64,000 nt of DNA from Neorhizobium lilium (GCF_004053875.1 NZ_SBIP01000004.1:248001-312000), one strand, 5' to 3'. Counted from the stretch's first letter, positions 1 to 9,983 are shown. Numbers and translations: made by a program. Notes: a model not told the origin generated them from the letters alone.

Positions 1-167
1 CGCGACAGGATATAGCAGATCTGGCCGGGCTTTGCTCTGGATACAGGCGCGACGGAGCGGATGATACGATTTCCGGCATCCGCATCACGCAATTCAGCCC
101 CAAGACGGTTCGCCAACTCACGCAGGCTTATCCCGTCATGGGGCGGGTAGAAGTCGTTTTGGTCCAT
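1..167 (-). CDS. lpxD: LpxD, UDP-3-O-acylglucosamine N-acyltransferase (N-terminal fragment)
   Basis: Only the first 55 or so codons lie in the window; the gene runs off the left edge. The reading frame starts MDQNDFYPPHDGISLRE and continues into the N-terminal uridine-binding domain typical of LpxD, with the segment ending in KPGQICYILS. LpxD adds the second hydroxyacyl chain to the glucosamine precursor of lipid A. The identification leans on position: in proteobacteria lpxD follows bamA directly, as here, 51 bases downstream on the same strand. The left-handed beta-helix that would confirm it lies outside the window. Confidence 0.85.
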   Translation of the reverse strand, partial: MDQNDFYPPHDGISLRELANRLGAELRDADAGNRIIRSVAPVSRAKPGQICYILS

Positions 168-192
168 AAAGCCAGAGCTCCAGATCAGATTT

Positions 193-212
193 CCGGTCGC
201 AACCGCGACCGG
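193..212 (-). other. Hairpin between bamA and lpxD
   Basis: An 8-bp perfect inverted repeat (CCGGTCGC / GCGACCGG, loop AACC) sits just after the bamA stop. It is not followed by a T-run, so it looks more like an intercistronic RNA stem than a full terminator. Transcription may continue into lpxD. Confidence 0.4.
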
Positions 213-218
213 AGCCTA

Positions 219-2585
219 TCAGAACTGGTTCGACATGCTGAACCGGAACTGCTGCACCTTGTCGAAGTCTTCCTTCACGATAGGCTCTGCATAATCGACG
301 CGAATGTTGCCGAAGGGCGAAGCCCACATGATGCCGGCACCGACCGAAACGCGCCAGGACATGCTCGTTCCCTGCAAGGCATCGCCGCGCATGTTGACGT
401 CATTGCCGTATAGCGTACCCGCATCGGTAAAGACTGCAGCGCGAACACCGGCATCTTCCGGAATGCCAGGCATGGGTATCGACATTTCAGCGGACGCCGT
501 GAAGTAGGTCGTGCCGCCGATCGCATCGTCGTCGTGGTTGACGGAGCGCGGGCCGATGCCGTCGTTCTTGAAGCCGCGGATCTGCTTGCCGCCGATCGTG
601 AACTGATCGAAGACATTCAGGTCGTCGCCCGTCTTGAAGACGTGACCAGCACCAACGGCCAACGAACCGATCAGGTCGGCTTCGGTGGAGAGCGTATGGA
701 AATAGCGCGCCCGACCGGAGATCTTGTAGTAGTCGGAATCGCCACCCAGACCGGCATATTCATGCGTGCCGGTGACGTAGAATCCTTCACGCGGCAGTGT
801 CTGACTGTCCAGCGTATTGTAGGTCAGCGTCTGAGACACCAACGACTGGCTGAAGTCTTTCTTATTTATCAAGTAGGCATAAGGAGCCGAGACATTGTCG
901 TCCGCTGTGAACGGCAAGCCATCATCGCCGAGACCGCCGTCGTCTTCATACTTGATCTGCTTGTATGTGTAGCGGAACGTCGTTGCCAGATCGTCGGTGA
1001 TCGGCGCCGTGACGCGAAGGGTGATGCCCTGCTCGTTGTACTTGTAGTAATCGTTGGACGAGGTCTGGCTCTTGAACAGATCGAAGCCAGCCGCCAGTCG
1101 ATATCCGAGGAAGTAAGGCTCGGTGAACGAAAGCGTATAGCTGCGGGCATCGTCCAAGCCGCCGCCTGCAGCGACGCGGATATACTGGCCACGGCCGAGG
1201 AAGTTCTTTTCTTCGACCGACGCTTCGAGCAGGAAGCCCTCACCGCCAGCGGCATAGCCGGCGCCGATGCCGAACGAACCGGTGGGCTGATCCTCGACAT
1301 CTACGATGACCACTACACGATCCGGAGCACTGCCCGGAGCGGTCGTGATATTGACGGAGGTGAAGTAGCCGAGCGCTTCGAGGCGACGCTTGGCGCGAGA
1401 AATCATGTTCTGATTGAAGGCGTCGCCTTCGCTGAAGTCGAATTCGCGGCGAATGACATAGTCGCGGGTACGGGTGTTACCGCGTACTTCGATCCGCTCG
1501 ACATAGGCGCGCTCGCCCTGATCGACCATGTAGGACACGCCGACGGTATGGTTTTCAAAGTTGCGGTCGCCACGGGGCGTTACGCGAGCAAAAGGATAAC
1601 CAGCCGCTGCGACACGCTTGGAAATCGAGTCGATGGTCTTCTGGATCTGCCGGGAATCGTAGACGTCTCCGCTACGGGTTTCGACCAGACCCTTGAGGTC
1701 CTCGCTGCTGACGCCTGAGACCGTCGATTCGACATCGACGTTGCCGAACTGGTAGCGCTCACCTTCCTCAACCGTGAAGGTGATGTTGTACTTGTTGCTG
1801 GCCTCGTCCAGGACAGCCTGCGACGAGATCACCCGGAAATCCGGATAGCCATGGCTGTAATAGAACTGGCGAAGCGACTCTTCGTCGGCATGCAGCTTGT
1901 CTTCGTTGTAGACGTCCTTACGGGTCAGGAACGACAGAGGGCCGGATTCCTTGGTGGCGATGACCGCCTTGAGGCGACCCGTGCTATAGGCCTGATTTCC
2001 GCTGAAGGTGATATCGGCAATTTTCGTCCGCTCACCTTCGTTGATGACGAAGGCGAGATTGACGCGGCCCTGGCCGACTGGCGCGGTCTGCGTTGTCACT
2101 TCGACATCGCTGCGGCCCGTCGCGGCATAGGCTTCCTTGATGCGCTGGATATCGGCATTGACCATGGCCTGGTTGTATGGACCGAGAGGCTGGGTCTGAA
2201 CGACGCCCTGCAGCTTGTCGTCCTTGATCTTGCGGTTGCCGTTGAACACGACCTGGTTGACGAGCTGGTTTTCGCTGACGGTGACGATGAGCGTGCTGCC
2301 CGAGACGGACATACGGACATCCGAGAAATAGCCGGTCGAATATAGCTTCTTCACCGAATCGTCGATGTCGGTGCTGGAGAAAGCGACGCCGGGCCGGATG
2401 GTGAGATTAGAGCGAACCGCTTCTTCGCCGGCGCGCTGAGTACCGCGCACCTGAACGCTGCGGATTACCGCTGCTTCGGCAGCAGGAGCGGAAGCAAGCA
2501 TCAGAACACTTGCGCCAGACGCGACAACACCAGCAGACAGCGCAAACGCCGACACTGCGTTCAAAAACTTTGAACCAGCCTTCAT
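219..2585 (-). CDS. bamA: BamA, outer membrane protein assembly factor
   Basis: This 788-residue protein is the central channel of the BAM complex, which inserts beta-barrel proteins into the outer membrane. It begins with a long signal peptide that ends near an APAAEAA cleavage region (about residues 33-38). The N-terminal half (about 40-430) reads as tandem POTRA domains, with recurring elements such as VRGTQRAGEEAV and VRGNTRTRDYVIR. The C-terminal half is a beta-barrel that carries the loop-6 IRGF motif (VRGF in E. coli) and ends in ...FSMSNQF, the aromatic-terminal beta-signal. Length matches the family (about 770-810). It lies between rseP and lpxD on the same strand, the usual proteobacterial order. 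Confidence 0.97.
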   Translation of the reverse strand: MKAGSKFLNAVSAFALSAGVVASGASVLMLASAPAAEAAVIRSVQVRGTQRAGEEAVRSNLTIRPGVAFSSTDIDDSVKKLYSTGYFSDVRMSVSGSTLIVTVSENQLVNQVVFNGNRKIKDDKLQGVVQTQPLGPYNQAMVNADIQRIKEAYAATGRSDVEVTTQTAPVGQGRVNLAFVINEGERTKIADITFSGNQAYSTGRLKAVIATKESGPLSFLTRKDVYNEDKLHADEESLRQFYYSHGYPDFRVISSQAVLDEASNKYNITFTVEEGERYQFGNVDVESTVSGVSSEDLKGLVETRSGDVYDSRQIQKTIDSISKRVAAAGYPFARVTPRGDRNFENHTVGVSYMVDQGERAYVERIEVRGNTRTRDYVIRREFDFSEGDAFNQNMISRAKRRLEALGYFTSVNITTAPGSAPDRVVVIVDVEDQPTGSFGIGAGYAAGGEGFLLEASVEEKNFLGRGQYIRVAAGGGLDDARSYTLSFTEPYFLGYRLAAGFDLFKSQTSSNDYYKYNEQGITLRVTAPITDDLATTFRYTYKQIKYEDDGGLGDDGLPFTADDNVSAPYAYLINKKDFSQSLVSQTLTYNTLDSQTLPREGFYVTGTHEYAGLGGDSDYYKISGRARYFHTLSTEADLIGSLAVGAGHVFKTGDDLNVFDQFTIGGKQIRGFKNDGIGPRSVNHDDDAIGGTTYFTASAEMSIPMPGIPEDAGVRAAVFTDAGTLYGNDVNMRGDALQGTSMSWRVSVGAGIMWASPFGNIRVDYAEPIVKEDFDKVQQFRFSMSNQF

Positions 2586-2780
2586 TTCAATTCTTACCTT
2601 TTCCCGTTGTCCCTCGGCGGGTGGAGCCCGACTCCGGCCACGTGTGTCGTTTTACCTTCTTTTGCCCTACAAGCAAGGTATCGCGTTAATTTCTGTTTAC
2701 TTCCTTTCCAGGCGTGACCCATCAGCCACGGAAGCCTGAAATTATGGTGAATAAACAGTTTCTTTCACGGACGGCTTCAG

Positions 2781-3905
2781 TCAACCGATCAAATTGCTGA
2801 TGTCGTTGAAAGTCGCAAAAACCATCAAGCTCAGCACCATCGCGAGACCGATCCGGAAAGCAATCTCCTGCGCCCCCGCAGCAAGCGGCCTGCCGCGGAT
2901 TGCCTCAATCGCGTAGAATACCAGGTGACCGCCGTCAAGCACCGGAACCGGCATCAGGTTGAGCAGTCCAATGGAAACGGAAAGCACGGCGGCAAGCTGG
3001 ACGACGGCGGCGACCCCGAGGCTCGCCATCTGGCCCGATGCCTGCGCGACCCGAACAGGACCGCCGAGCTGATCCGCCTTCATGCGGCCGGTAAAGAGAT
3101 TGCCGATATAGCGGAAGGTTCCGGTGACGATGTTTCCGGTTTCGGTAACCCCTTCCGATACCGCCTGGAGCGGCGTGAAGGTTTCCACACGAAAATTGCC
3201 GCGCTCCTCATTGGTGACGATGCCGATGAGGCCAAGCTCGATCTTGTTGCCGAACTGATCCGTCATTTCCGTGCGCTTCGGCACCATGGGCAGTTGAAGT
3301 TCCTGCCCGTCGCGTAAAACGGTAACCGTTATCGGGGTTTCCGGCCGAATGCTGACATAGCGGCGGACGTCATCGAACGTCTTGATGCGGTTACCGTCCA
3401 TCGCCACCAGCCGGTCGCCTGGCTGGACGCCGGCTGCCAGAGCGGCGCTGTCGGGCTTGACCTCGGCAACCACCGGATCGGCCACGACTTTGCCGTAGAC
3501 GCTAAAGAGCACGGCGAAGATGGCGATCGCCAGGATGAAGTTTGCGATCGGGCCGGCGGCAACCGTGGCAGCTCGTTTCCACAGCTTTGCACCCGCCAGC
3601 GTCTGAGCTTTTTCGGCCTCGCTCATATGAGCGACTGCGCCCGCGTCCGGCATGCTGGCGGCATCGTCGTCGCCGTAAAACTTCACATAGCCGCCCAAGG
3701 GGATGGCGGAAAGTTTCCAGCGGGTCCCGTGACCATCGGTGAAGCCCAGAAGCTCAGGGCCGAAGCCGACCGAAAAGGCAGTAACGCGGATGCCGCACAA
3801 GCGCCCCACGAGGTAGTGCCCCATCTCGTGGACGAAGACGAGAACCGACAGCACGATGACGAATGGGAGGATGTATCCAGTCAAAAAGCCCAAAATAGCC
3901 ATCAA
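2781..3905 (-). CDS. rseP: RseP-type site-2 intramembrane zinc metalloprotease (M50)
   Basis: This 374-residue polytopic membrane protease belongs to the RseP/YaeL family, which cleaves membrane-anchored substrates such as anti-sigma factors and remnant signal peptides. The first transmembrane segment carries the zinc-binding HEMGH motif (His26, Glu27, His30). A single PDZ domain (about residues 125-205, core PGDRLVAMDG) replaces the tandem pair of E. coli RseP. The third zinc ligand region, VPVLDGGH, is near residue 325, and a hydrophobic C-terminal segment follows. It lies downstream of cdsA and 195 bases upstream of bamA. The start could also be the second Met, one codon later. Confidence 0.95.
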   Translation of the reverse strand: MMAILGFLTGYILPFVIVLSVLVFVHEMGHYLVGRLCGIRVTAFSVGFGPELLGFTDGHGTRWKLSAIPLGGYVKFYGDDDAASMPDAGAVAHMSEAEKAQTLAGAKLWKRAATVAAGPIANFILAIAIFAVLFSVYGKVVADPVVAEVKPDSAALAAGVQPGDRLVAMDGNRIKTFDDVRRYVSIRPETPITVTVLRDGQELQLPMVPKRTEMTDQFGNKIELGLIGIVTNEERGNFRVETFTPLQAVSEGVTETGNIVTGTFRYIGNLFTGRMKADQLGGPVRVAQASGQMASLGVAAVVQLAAVLSVSIGLLNLMPVPVLDGGHLVFYAIEAIRGRPLAAGAQEIAFRIGLAMVLSLMVFATFNDISNLIG

Positions 3906-3940
3906 GGTTTCCGCTTCCAGTTCGACAGTTGGCCACGCTT

Positions 3941-4777
3941 CTACAATCCGAACAGAAATGCCGCGACGCTCTCATCTACATGGCCCGTCAGGGCCGCATG
4001 CGCAAGTGTCAGTAGAAACGCTGCGAAGCAGGCGAAAACGAGACCATCCACCCGGTCCATGACCCCGCCATGGCCTGGGATGAGCCGGCTGGAATCCTTC
4101 ACGCCGAACCGGCGCTTGATGAAGGATTCGAACAGATCGCCGATCTGGCTGGCAATCGACAAAACGAGAGCGATGGCGGCTGTCCATATAGCAAACTGCG
4201 AGAAGGCCACACCGGCAAGCGCTGAAGCTGCAATGATGCCGGCAATCGTTCCGCCGATTGCACCTGACCAGGTCTTGCCTGGAGAGATTCGCGGCGCAAG
4301 CTTTGGCCCGCCGATCGCACGGCCGACGAAATAGGCGAAGATGTCCGTGCTCCAGACGACGGCGAAGACGAAGAGCGTCGCTACCAGCCCTGCCTGATTG
4401 TCGCCGCGGATGGCAACCAGCGAAATGCCGCTCAACCCGGCATAGACGATGCCGCCAGGGAGCCACCAGGTGCCGCTGCGCCGCAGCAAGGTCAAAAGTG
4501 CGGCGGTGATCACGCCGCCGCCCATAAGCGGTATGGACATGCTGTCATCGCCGAACAGGATATTGCCCGCGACAAGCCCAATGATGAGCCAGGCAAAGGC
4601 ATGGCCTGTAAAATCCCGCTCGCCAAGCCGAGTAATCGTGGACCATTCGTAGTAGACGAGGATGGTGATGAGTGCCGCCACGACACGGAAGGGAAAGCCA
4701 CCCATCCACGTCGCGTATATAACGATGGCAGCAAGCACCAGGGCGGAGAGGATGCGCTGCTTTAACTCGGTGCCCAT
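3941..4777 (-). CDS. cdsA: CdsA, phosphatidate cytidylyltransferase
   Basis: CdsA makes CDP-diacylglycerol from CTP and phosphatidic acid, the precursor of all membrane phospholipids. The 278-residue product has about eight hydrophobic segments. Its C-terminal region fits the CdsA signature closely: SFIKRRFGVKDSSR followed by the PGHGGVMDRVD core near residues 235-255. I placed the start at MGTELKQRI because that ATG overlaps the uppS stop as TGATG; a longer upstream frame exists but runs into uppS. The overlap implies translational coupling with uppS. Confidence 0.95.
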   Translation of the reverse strand: MGTELKQRILSALVLAAIVIYATWMGGFPFRVVAALITILVYYEWSTITRLGERDFTGHAFAWLIIGLVAGNILFGDDSMSIPLMGGGVITAALLTLLRRSGTWWLPGGIVYAGLSGISLVAIRGDNQAGLVATLFVFAVVWSTDIFAYFVGRAIGGPKLAPRISPGKTWSGAIGGTIAGIIAASALAGVAFSQFAIWTAAIALVLSIASQIGDLFESFIKRRFGVKDSSRLIPGHGGVMDRVDGLVFACFAAFLLTLAHAALTGHVDESVAAFLFGL

Positions 4778-5520
4778 CAGCCGCCTACCGCAGCCGTTTT
4801 GGATGAGAGTCCACCGAAGCGCCTGTCCCGCGACGCAAAGACCTTGAGTGCATCGAAGAAGAGGTTGCGGTCGAAGTCCGGCCAGTAATCGGGCATGAAG
4901 AGAAGCTCGGAATAAGCAGCCTGCCACAGAAGGAAGTTCGAAAGGCGCTCCTCTCCGCTCGTACGGATAATGAGATCCGGGTCCGGAATATCGGCCGTAT
5001 CGAGTTCACCGCTGATCATCTGGGCCGTGATGTCGTCGGGGCTCAGCCTGCCCGCCTGCACCTCGCGGGCGAGCTTGGCGGCGGCCCGTACGATCTCGTC
5101 GCGGGAGCCGTAGTTGAAGGCGATCACCAAAGTGAGCGACGTGTTGTGGCGGGTCGTTTCTTCCGCCTCCAGCAGCAGCGGCAGAATATCGCTGCGCAGC
5201 TTCTCCCTTTCGCCGATAATCCGGATGCGAACATTTTCGCGGTGAAGCTCGGCAAGATCGCGGCGGATGAACTTGCGCAGCAGGCCAAGGAGATCGTTGA
5301 CCTCCGTTTCTGGCCGCGACCAGTTTTCGGACGAGAAGGCAAAGAGCGTAAGATATTCCACACCTGCATCGGCGGCGGCCTTTACCGTCTCGCGCACCGC
5401 TTCGACGCCCTTGCTGTGGCCGATCGTCCGGGGCAGCCCACGCTTGTTGGCCCAGCGCCCGTTGCCATCCATGATGATCGCAACGTGGCGTGGAATAATC
5501 GCAAGTTCGGGGCTGACCAT
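4777..5520 (-). CDS. uppS: UppS, undecaprenyl diphosphate synthase (cis-prenyltransferase)
   Basis: UppS extends farnesyl diphosphate with eight isopentenyl units to make the C55 lipid carrier used in peptidoglycan and O-antigen synthesis. The protein has 247 residues, the normal family length. Conserved elements are visible: the catalytic MDGNGRWA (Asp18), [18 protein letters not shown], and near the C-terminus [17 protein letters not shown]. It sits between frr and cdsA, and its stop overlaps the cdsA start. Confidence 0.97.
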   Translation of the reverse strand: MVSPELAIIPRHVAIIMDGNGRWANKRGLPRTIGHSKGVEAVRETVKAAADAGVEYLTLFAFSSENWSRPETEVNDLLGLLRKFIRRDLAELHRENVRIRIIGEREKLRSDILPLLLEAEETTRHNTSLTLVIAFNYGSRDEIVRAAAKLAREVQAGRLSPDDITAQMISGELDTADIPDPDLIIRTSGEERLSNFLLWQAAYSELLFMPDYWPDFDRNLFFDALKVFASRDRRFGGLSSKTAAVGG

Positions 5521-5574
5521 ATCCGCCGTCGTTCCTTTCTTAGCCGAGCTCAGATCCAGCAGGTTCGGCCTCGA

Positions 5575-6135
5575 TTAGACCTGCATGATTTCCTTTTCTT
5601 TCTCCGCAAGCAAGCGCTCGACGTCGGAAATCGTGTCGTCCGTCATCTTCTGCACCTTCTCCGACAGCGAGCGGCTTTCGTCCTGTCCGAGCGTGCCATC
5701 CTTCTCCGACTTCTTCAGCCCTTCCATACCGTCGCGGCGTACGTGGCGAATCGCGACCTTGGCCTTTTCGGTATAGTCGTGCGCCACCTTGACGAGCGAC
5801 TTGCGGCGCTCCTCGTTGAGCTCCGGCAGCGGGATACGCAAATTCTGGCCATCGACGATCGGGTTGAGGCCGAGATGCGATTCACGGATGGCGCGCTCGA
5901 CGGCGCCGACCATCGACTTGTCCCAAATCGATACACCCAGCATGCGGGGCTCGGGAACCGTGATGTTGGCAACCTGGTTCAGCGGCACGCGCGAGCCGTA
6001 GGCTTCGACCGTGATCGGCTCCAGGATATTGGCCGAAGCGCGCCCGGTGCGCAGCGAGGCGATATCGCTCTTGAACGCGGCGACCGCGCCTTCCATGCGG
6101 CGCTTGATGTCGTTGAGATCAACTGATCCGCTCAT
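5575..6135 (-). CDS. frr: Frr, ribosome recycling factor
   Basis: Frr works with EF-G to split post-termination ribosomes. The 186-residue protein matches the family length exactly and shows the typical helix-rich sequence, including [15 protein letters not shown], the domain II segment [16 protein letters not shown], and the C-terminal [15 protein letters not shown]. It lies 48 bases downstream of pyrH and 54 bases upstream of uppS, the standard bacterial arrangement. Confidence 0.98.
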   Translation of the reverse strand: MSGSVDLNDIKRRMEGAVAAFKSDIASLRTGRASANILEPITVEAYGSRVPLNQVANITVPEPRMLGVSIWDKSMVGAVERAIRESHLGLNPIVDGQNLRIPLPELNEERRKSLVKVAHDYTEKAKVAIRHVRRDGMEGLKKSEKDGTLGQDESRSLSEKVQKMTDDTISDVERLLAEKEKEIMQV

Positions 6136-6183
6136 GCAAGTTTACTCCCGTATTGTTCTTCGGCGGCCTGGCCGCGTCTCAGT

Positions 6184-6906
6184 TCAATTGTCAGATACGA
6201 TCGTCTTTCGCCCGCCACCGGTCAAGATTTGAGCAAAGCCGCCCTTCTCATGGATGGAAAACACGATGATCGGAATAGCATTTTCACGCGCCAGCGCCAC
6301 GGCAGCGATATCCATCACGGCAAGGCCCTTGTCCAGAACCTCGCCATGGGTCAGCGTTTCGAAGCGGGTGGCCGTCGGATCCTTCTTTGGATCGGCCGAG
6401 TAGATGCCGTCCACCTGGGTGCCCTTGAAGATGGCCTCGGCGCCGATCTCGGCCGCGCGCAGAGCTGCAGCCGAATCCGTCGTGAAGAATGGGTTGCCTG
6501 TGCCGCCGGCGAATATGACCACCCTGCCCTGCGCCATGTGGTGAAGCGCCTGGCGCTGCGAGAAGCTCTCGCAGATCTCCGGCATCGAGATGGCGGAGAG
6601 CACGACCGTGTCGATCGAAAGCTTGCGCAGCGAGGTTGCCAGCGCCAGCGCATTAATGACGGTGCCGAGCATGCCCATGTGGTCGCCAGTCACCCGGTCG
6701 CCGCCCTTGGAGGCCACCGCTACGCCGCGAAAGATATTGCCGCCGCCGACGACCACGCCCACTTCCACGCCCATAGCACGCGCTTCGGCTATGTCGGATG
6801 CAATGCGGTCGGCGACCGTTACATCGATACCGAAGCCCTGGCTGCCCATAAGAGCTTCCCCGGATGCCTTGAGCAGAACACGCTTGTAGATGGGCGTAGC
6901 GGACAT
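6184..6906 (-). CDS. pyrH: PyrH, UMP kinase
   Basis: PyrH phosphorylates UMP to UDP with ATP and belongs to the amino acid kinase fold. The product is 240 residues, usual for the family. Visible motifs are KRVLLKASGEALMG at the N-terminus, VVVGGGNIFRG in the phosphate-binding glycine loop, AGGTGNPFFTTDSAA and KGTQVDGIYSADP. I chose the ATG giving MSATPIYKRV because a GGAG ribosome site lies just before it; an upstream ATG in the same frame adds six residues and lacks such a site. It is between tsf and frr. Confidence 0.97.
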   Translation of the reverse strand: MSATPIYKRVLLKASGEALMGSQGFGIDVTVADRIASDIAEARAMGVEVGVVVGGGNIFRGVAVASKGGDRVTGDHMGMLGTVINALALATSLRKLSIDTVVLSAISMPEICESFSQRQALHHMAQGRVVIFAGGTGNPFFTTDSAAALRAAEIGAEAIFKGTQVDGIYSADPKKDPTATRFETLTHGEVLDKGLAVMDIAAVALARENAIPIIVFSIHEKGGFAQILTGGGRKTIVSDN

Positions 6907-6966
6907 GGAGGCTCCTTGAAACATGAGAGGCTTGCGGAGAGGTCAAACGGGTTGCGGATACACGAA

Positions 6967-6992
6967 GGGCACCGGCTTGTCACCCGGTGCCC
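6967..6992 (-). terminator. GC-rich hairpin after tsf
   Basis: A 9-bp perfect inverted repeat (GGGCACCGG / CCGGTGCCC) separates tsf from pyrH on the transcribed minus strand. There is no clear T-run after the stem, so it may be an attenuating or processing stem that lowers pyrH expression relative to tsf rather than a full stop. Confidence 0.5.
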
Positions 6993-7025
6993 CACTGTTT
7001 TACCCGTTTTCCGGATAGGCCTTGA

Positions 7026-7952
7026 TCAGCCCTTGGCGACTGCAGCCACTTCCGCGGCGAAGTCGGACTCTTCCTTTTCGACGCCGTCGCCGAGCAGGAG
7101 GCGCGCCATGCCAGTGACTTCGATTCCGGCGCCAGCAAGCTTTTCAGCGTCCTTGACGGCCTGACCGACGGTCACGTCCGGGTTGACGACGAAAGCCTGC
7201 GACAGGAGCGCGACTTCCTCGAAGAACTTGCGCATGCGGCCTTCGACCATCTTTTCGATGATGGCTTCCGGCTTGCCGGATTCGCGGGCCTGCTCGATGA
7301 AGACGTTGCGTTCGCGCTCGGCGACGGCCGCATCGACTTCCTCGGGGCGGATCGCCAGCGGGTTGGTCGCAGCGACGTGCATGGCGATCTGACGGCCGAG
7401 CGACGACAGGACTTCCTTGTCGCCGATCGACTTCAGGGCGACCAGAACGCCGAGCTTGCCGATACCTTCGCCGGCCGCATTGTGGATGTAGGTCGCCACG
7501 ACACCGTGCTCGACCTGAAGCAGAGCTGCGCGGCGCAGCGTCATGTTTTCACCGATCGTGGCGATGGCGTCCTTGATGGTGTCGGCAATCGGCTTGCCGG
7601 AAGCAGGATAGGTCGCAGCCGAGATCGCCTCGACCGAGCCGTCGGTCGTGAGGGCGACGCTGGCAATGCCGCGAACCAGATCCTGGAAGGCGTCGTTACG
7701 CGCAACGAAGTCGGTTTCCGAATTGAGCTCGACCACGACGGCCTTGTGGCCGGCGCCGGCGATGCCGATCAGGCCTTCAGCCGCGGTGCGGCCCGACTTC
7801 TTGTCGGCCTTGGAGATGCCCTTGGCGCGCAGCCAGTCGATTGCTGCTTCGATGTCGCCGTTGTTTTCGGTCAGCGCCCTCTTGCAGTCCATCATGCCTG
7901 CGCCGGACTTTTCGCGCAGTTCCTTAACCAGTGCAGCGGTGATTTCAGCCAT
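7026..7952 (-). CDS. tsf: Tsf, elongation factor Ts
   Basis: EF-Ts is the guanine nucleotide exchange factor for EF-Tu. The 308-residue protein starts [17 protein letters not shown] and contains the highly conserved [12 protein letters not shown]-like segment (here [15 protein letters not shown]) and [14 protein letters not shown] longer upstream frame exists, but its first 36 residues are unlike the family. Length is typical for alphaproteobacteria. It follows rpsB on the same strand, a nearly universal pairing. Confidence 0.98.
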   Translation of the reverse strand: MAEITAALVKELREKSGAGMMDCKRALTENNGDIEAAIDWLRAKGISKADKKSGRTAAEGLIGIAGAGHKAVVVELNSETDFVARNDAFQDLVRGIASVALTTDGSVEAISAATYPASGKPIADTIKDAIATIGENMTLRRAALLQVEHGVVATYIHNAAGEGIGKLGVLVALKSIGDKEVLSSLGRQIAMHVAATNPLAIRPEEVDAAVAERERNVFIEQARESGKPEAIIEKMVEGRMRKFFEEVALLSQAFVVNPDVTVGQAVKDAEKLAGAGIEVTGMARLLLGDGVEKEESDFAAEVAAVAKG

Positions 7953-8125
7953 TTTCGTGCCTCTTGTCGGTTCAAGTTGCGGATCGCCGGAGAATATCGG
8001 CGACGTCAATGTGTTGGGACGAATGTACCCGGAAGTATGACAACGTGATGAAGACATCACGTTGTGGCAGCCTCGACGCCGAGCGCCACGTCTAACGGTG
8101 GTCCAGCGGAGGCCGTATCAAACGG

Positions 8126-8159
8126 CGAAGGCCAGGGATGTCAGTATCTCTGGCCTTCG
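8126..8159 (-). terminator. Hairpin between rpsB and tsf
   Basis: A perfect 10-bp inverted repeat (CGAAGGCCAG / CTGGCCTTCG) lies about 45 bases after the rpsB stop on the minus strand. The transcribed strand has only a short T-run further on, so partial termination is more likely than a complete stop, allowing read-through to tsf. Confidence 0.55.
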
Positions 8160-8202
8160 TCACGTAGGTAAGGTGGAGCGGCAGTACCGCTCCAGCGAGG
8201 CT

Positions 8203-8970
8203 TTAAGCGCTCGCTTCGTCTTCGAGTGCCGGCTCGATCGGAGCTTCCGAAGAAGCGCCCAGGTCGCGGCCCGAAGCGCCCTGCTGGCGCGCGATGCCAT
8301 CGATGGCAGCACGGGCGATCAGGTCGCAATAGAGGGCGATTGCGCGCGAAGCGTCGTCATTGCCGGGGATCGGGTAGTCGATCAGGTCCGGATCGCAGTT
8401 CGAATCGATGATGGCGACGACCGGGATGCCCAGGCGCTTAGCTTCGTCGATCGCGATCTTTTCCTTGTTCGTGTCGATGATGAACATCAGGTCCGGCGTG
8501 CCGCCCATGTCGCGGATACCGCCAAGAGCCTTTTCAAGCTTCTCGCGTTCGCGCTCGAGGGTCAGACGCTCCTTCTTGGAGTAGCCGGACTGTTCGGAAC
8601 CGAGGATCTCGTCGAGCTTGCGAAGGCGCTGGATCGAGTTCGAGATCGTCTTCCAGTTCGTCATCATGCCGCCGAGCCAGCGGGAGTTGACGTAGTACTG
8701 GGCCGAACGCTTCGCCGAATCGGCGATCAGCTCGGAAGCCTGACGCTTGGTGCCGACGAACAGAACGCGGCCGCCGCGGGCAACGGTGTCGGACACGACC
8801 TGAAGGGCGCGCGACATCATTGGAACCGTCTGAGCGAGGTCGATAATGTGGATGTTGCTACGATCGCCGAAGATGTACGGCTTCATCTTCGGGTTCCAGC
8901 GATGGGTCTGGTGGCCGAAGTGAACACCAGCTTCCAGAAGCTGGCGCATGCTAAAATCAGGCAATGCCAT
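8203..8970 (-). CDS. rpsB: RpsB, 30S ribosomal protein S2
   Basis: S2 is a small-subunit ribosomal protein. The 255-residue product starts [15 protein letters not shown] and carries the family signatures [15 protein letters not shown] and the segment around [21 protein letters not shown]-terminal acidic tail rich in Ala and Glu follows, common in Rhizobiales. The upstream in-frame extension has no similarity to S2 and was left out; AAAAGGAG lies directly before the chosen ATG. It heads the rpsB-tsf-pyrH-frr block. Confidence 0.98.
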   Translation of the reverse strand: MALPDFSMRQLLEAGVHFGHQTHRWNPKMKPYIFGDRSNIHIIDLAQTVPMMSRALQVVSDTVARGGRVLFVGTKRQASELIADSAKRSAQYYVNSRWLGGMMTNWKTISNSIQRLRKLDEILGSEQSGYSKKERLTLEREREKLEKALGGIRDMGGTPDLMFIIDTNKEKIAIDEAKRLGIPVVAIIDSNCDPDLIDYPIPGNDDASRAIALYCDLIARAAIDGIARQQGASGRDLGASSEAPIEPALEDEASA

Positions 8971-9093
8971 GCCTTTTTCTCCTTTTCCGGTTGAACCTCC
9001 GCAAGGCGAACAGCATCCCTTCGGAATGCCACCGGGCGGAGCGATCCGGATTTCTCCCGGATTGCCCCACGCCTTACGTGTGGAATGCGGCTG

Positions 9094-9122
9094 GCCATAC
9101 AGGCGATTAGCCGCAAAGGCAA
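9094..9122 (-). promoter_or_regulatory. Candidate sigma-70-type promoter of rpsB
   Basis: On the minus strand TTGCCT (9122-9117) and TATGGC (9099-9094) are separated by exactly 17 bases. The inferred start would leave a leader of roughly 115 bases before rpsB. That leader contains a stem GCATTCC / GGGATGC about 40 bases before the ATG, a possible target for S2 autoregulation. Confidence 0.5.
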
Positions 9123-9175
9123 GTGTGGTCGCGGAAAAAGCCCAAGACGACCCGAAGATGTGCTCGGTTTGCGGC

Positions 9176-9883
9176 CTAGTCCTTGTCGGCGCAGGGCCAG
9201 GACTGCGGCGCATTCAGCCCCGGAGGCAGCTTGGTCTTGTCATCCCCGCAGGCCATGTCCAATTGGTGCTGCTCGATACCGATGGAAGAAGACAGATCAA
9301 CGCCCTCGACCCTGGTCAGGGACAAGAAGGCATTGCTGAAATCGAGAGGGCCTTCAAAGACCGCTTTGGTCAGATCGGCCCGCGCCAGGTTGGCGGAGTT
9401 GAAGCTGGTGCCCGTCAGAATCGCCTGATCGAAGATGACCCGGCTCAGTTCTGCCTTCTCGAAGCTGACGCCCTTGAGATTGGCACCCTGGAAATTGGCA
9501 CGCTGCAGTTCGGCAGCGCCGAAAGATGCGCCCTCGGCATCCATCTTCTGGAAGCCGGTGCGATAGCCTTCAACCTTCTCGAAATTCGCCTTTTCAGCAC
9601 GAGCCCCGCCGAGCCAGGCGCGCGCCAGCTTCGCCTTGGACAAATTGGCGCCGGTGAAGTCCGAGTCGCGCAGATCGGTTGCGCTCAGGTCTGCTTCCAC
9701 CAGATTGGCTTTGCTAAAATCGCTGCTCGTCAGCATCAGGTTCTTCTTGGCGCAACGGCTCCAGTCGACACCGGCCGAAGGGGTTGAGCGGCAGTCGCCT
9801 GCATGCGCGCCTCCGGCCAGCGGAAACGCAATCATGACCAAAAAGGTCAAACCCAGACCGGAGCCCAAAAACCGTCTTGCCAC
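9176..9883 (-). CDS. Secreted pentapeptide-repeat protein
   Basis: This 235-residue protein has a signal peptide with a likely cleavage at AHA/GDC (after about residue 28). Between about residues 50 and 180 it consists of pentapeptide repeats of the A(D/N)LXX type, for example [20 protein letters not shown], which should fold into a right-handed quadrilateral beta-helix. Four Cys (about 31, 44, 212 and 231) flank the repeats and could form disulphides in the periplasm. The export signal argues against a Qnr-like gyrase-protecting role. No specific function can be assigned. It stands alone between rpsB and the EipB gene. Confidence 0.85.
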   Translation of the reverse strand: MARRFLGSGLGLTFLVMIAFPLAGGAHAGDCRSTPSAGVDWSRCAKKNLMLTSSDFSKANLVEADLSATDLRDSDFTGANLSKAKLARAWLGGARAEKANFEKVEGYRTGFQKMDAEGASFGAAELQRANFQGANLKGVSFEKAELSRVIFDQAILTGTSFNSANLARADLTKAVFEGPLDFSNAFLSLTRVEGVDLSSSIGIEQHQLDMACGDDKTKLPPGLNAPQSWPCADKD

Positions 9884-9983
9884 AGTATCGATCCCTTTAC
9901 CGGCGAAGAGCTTCGCCGCTTCTAGAGTTCATATAAGGTATGGAGAATGCGATTTCACCTCACCTTTTCTGCCGAAAGCAGCT

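Noticed and set aside
534-1718. Long plus-strand reading frame opposite bamA
   Set aside because: It lies wholly inside bamA on the other strand and has no recognisable domain; high GC content opens such frames. The same applies to the long frames opposite clpA (16861-18036), recJ (34284-35627) and the ggt-permease region (46764-48125).
9176-9883. Pentapeptide-repeat protein as a Qnr-type gyrase-protecting factor
   Set aside because: It has an export signal and four Cys outside the repeats, so it should act in the periplasm rather than on gyrase.
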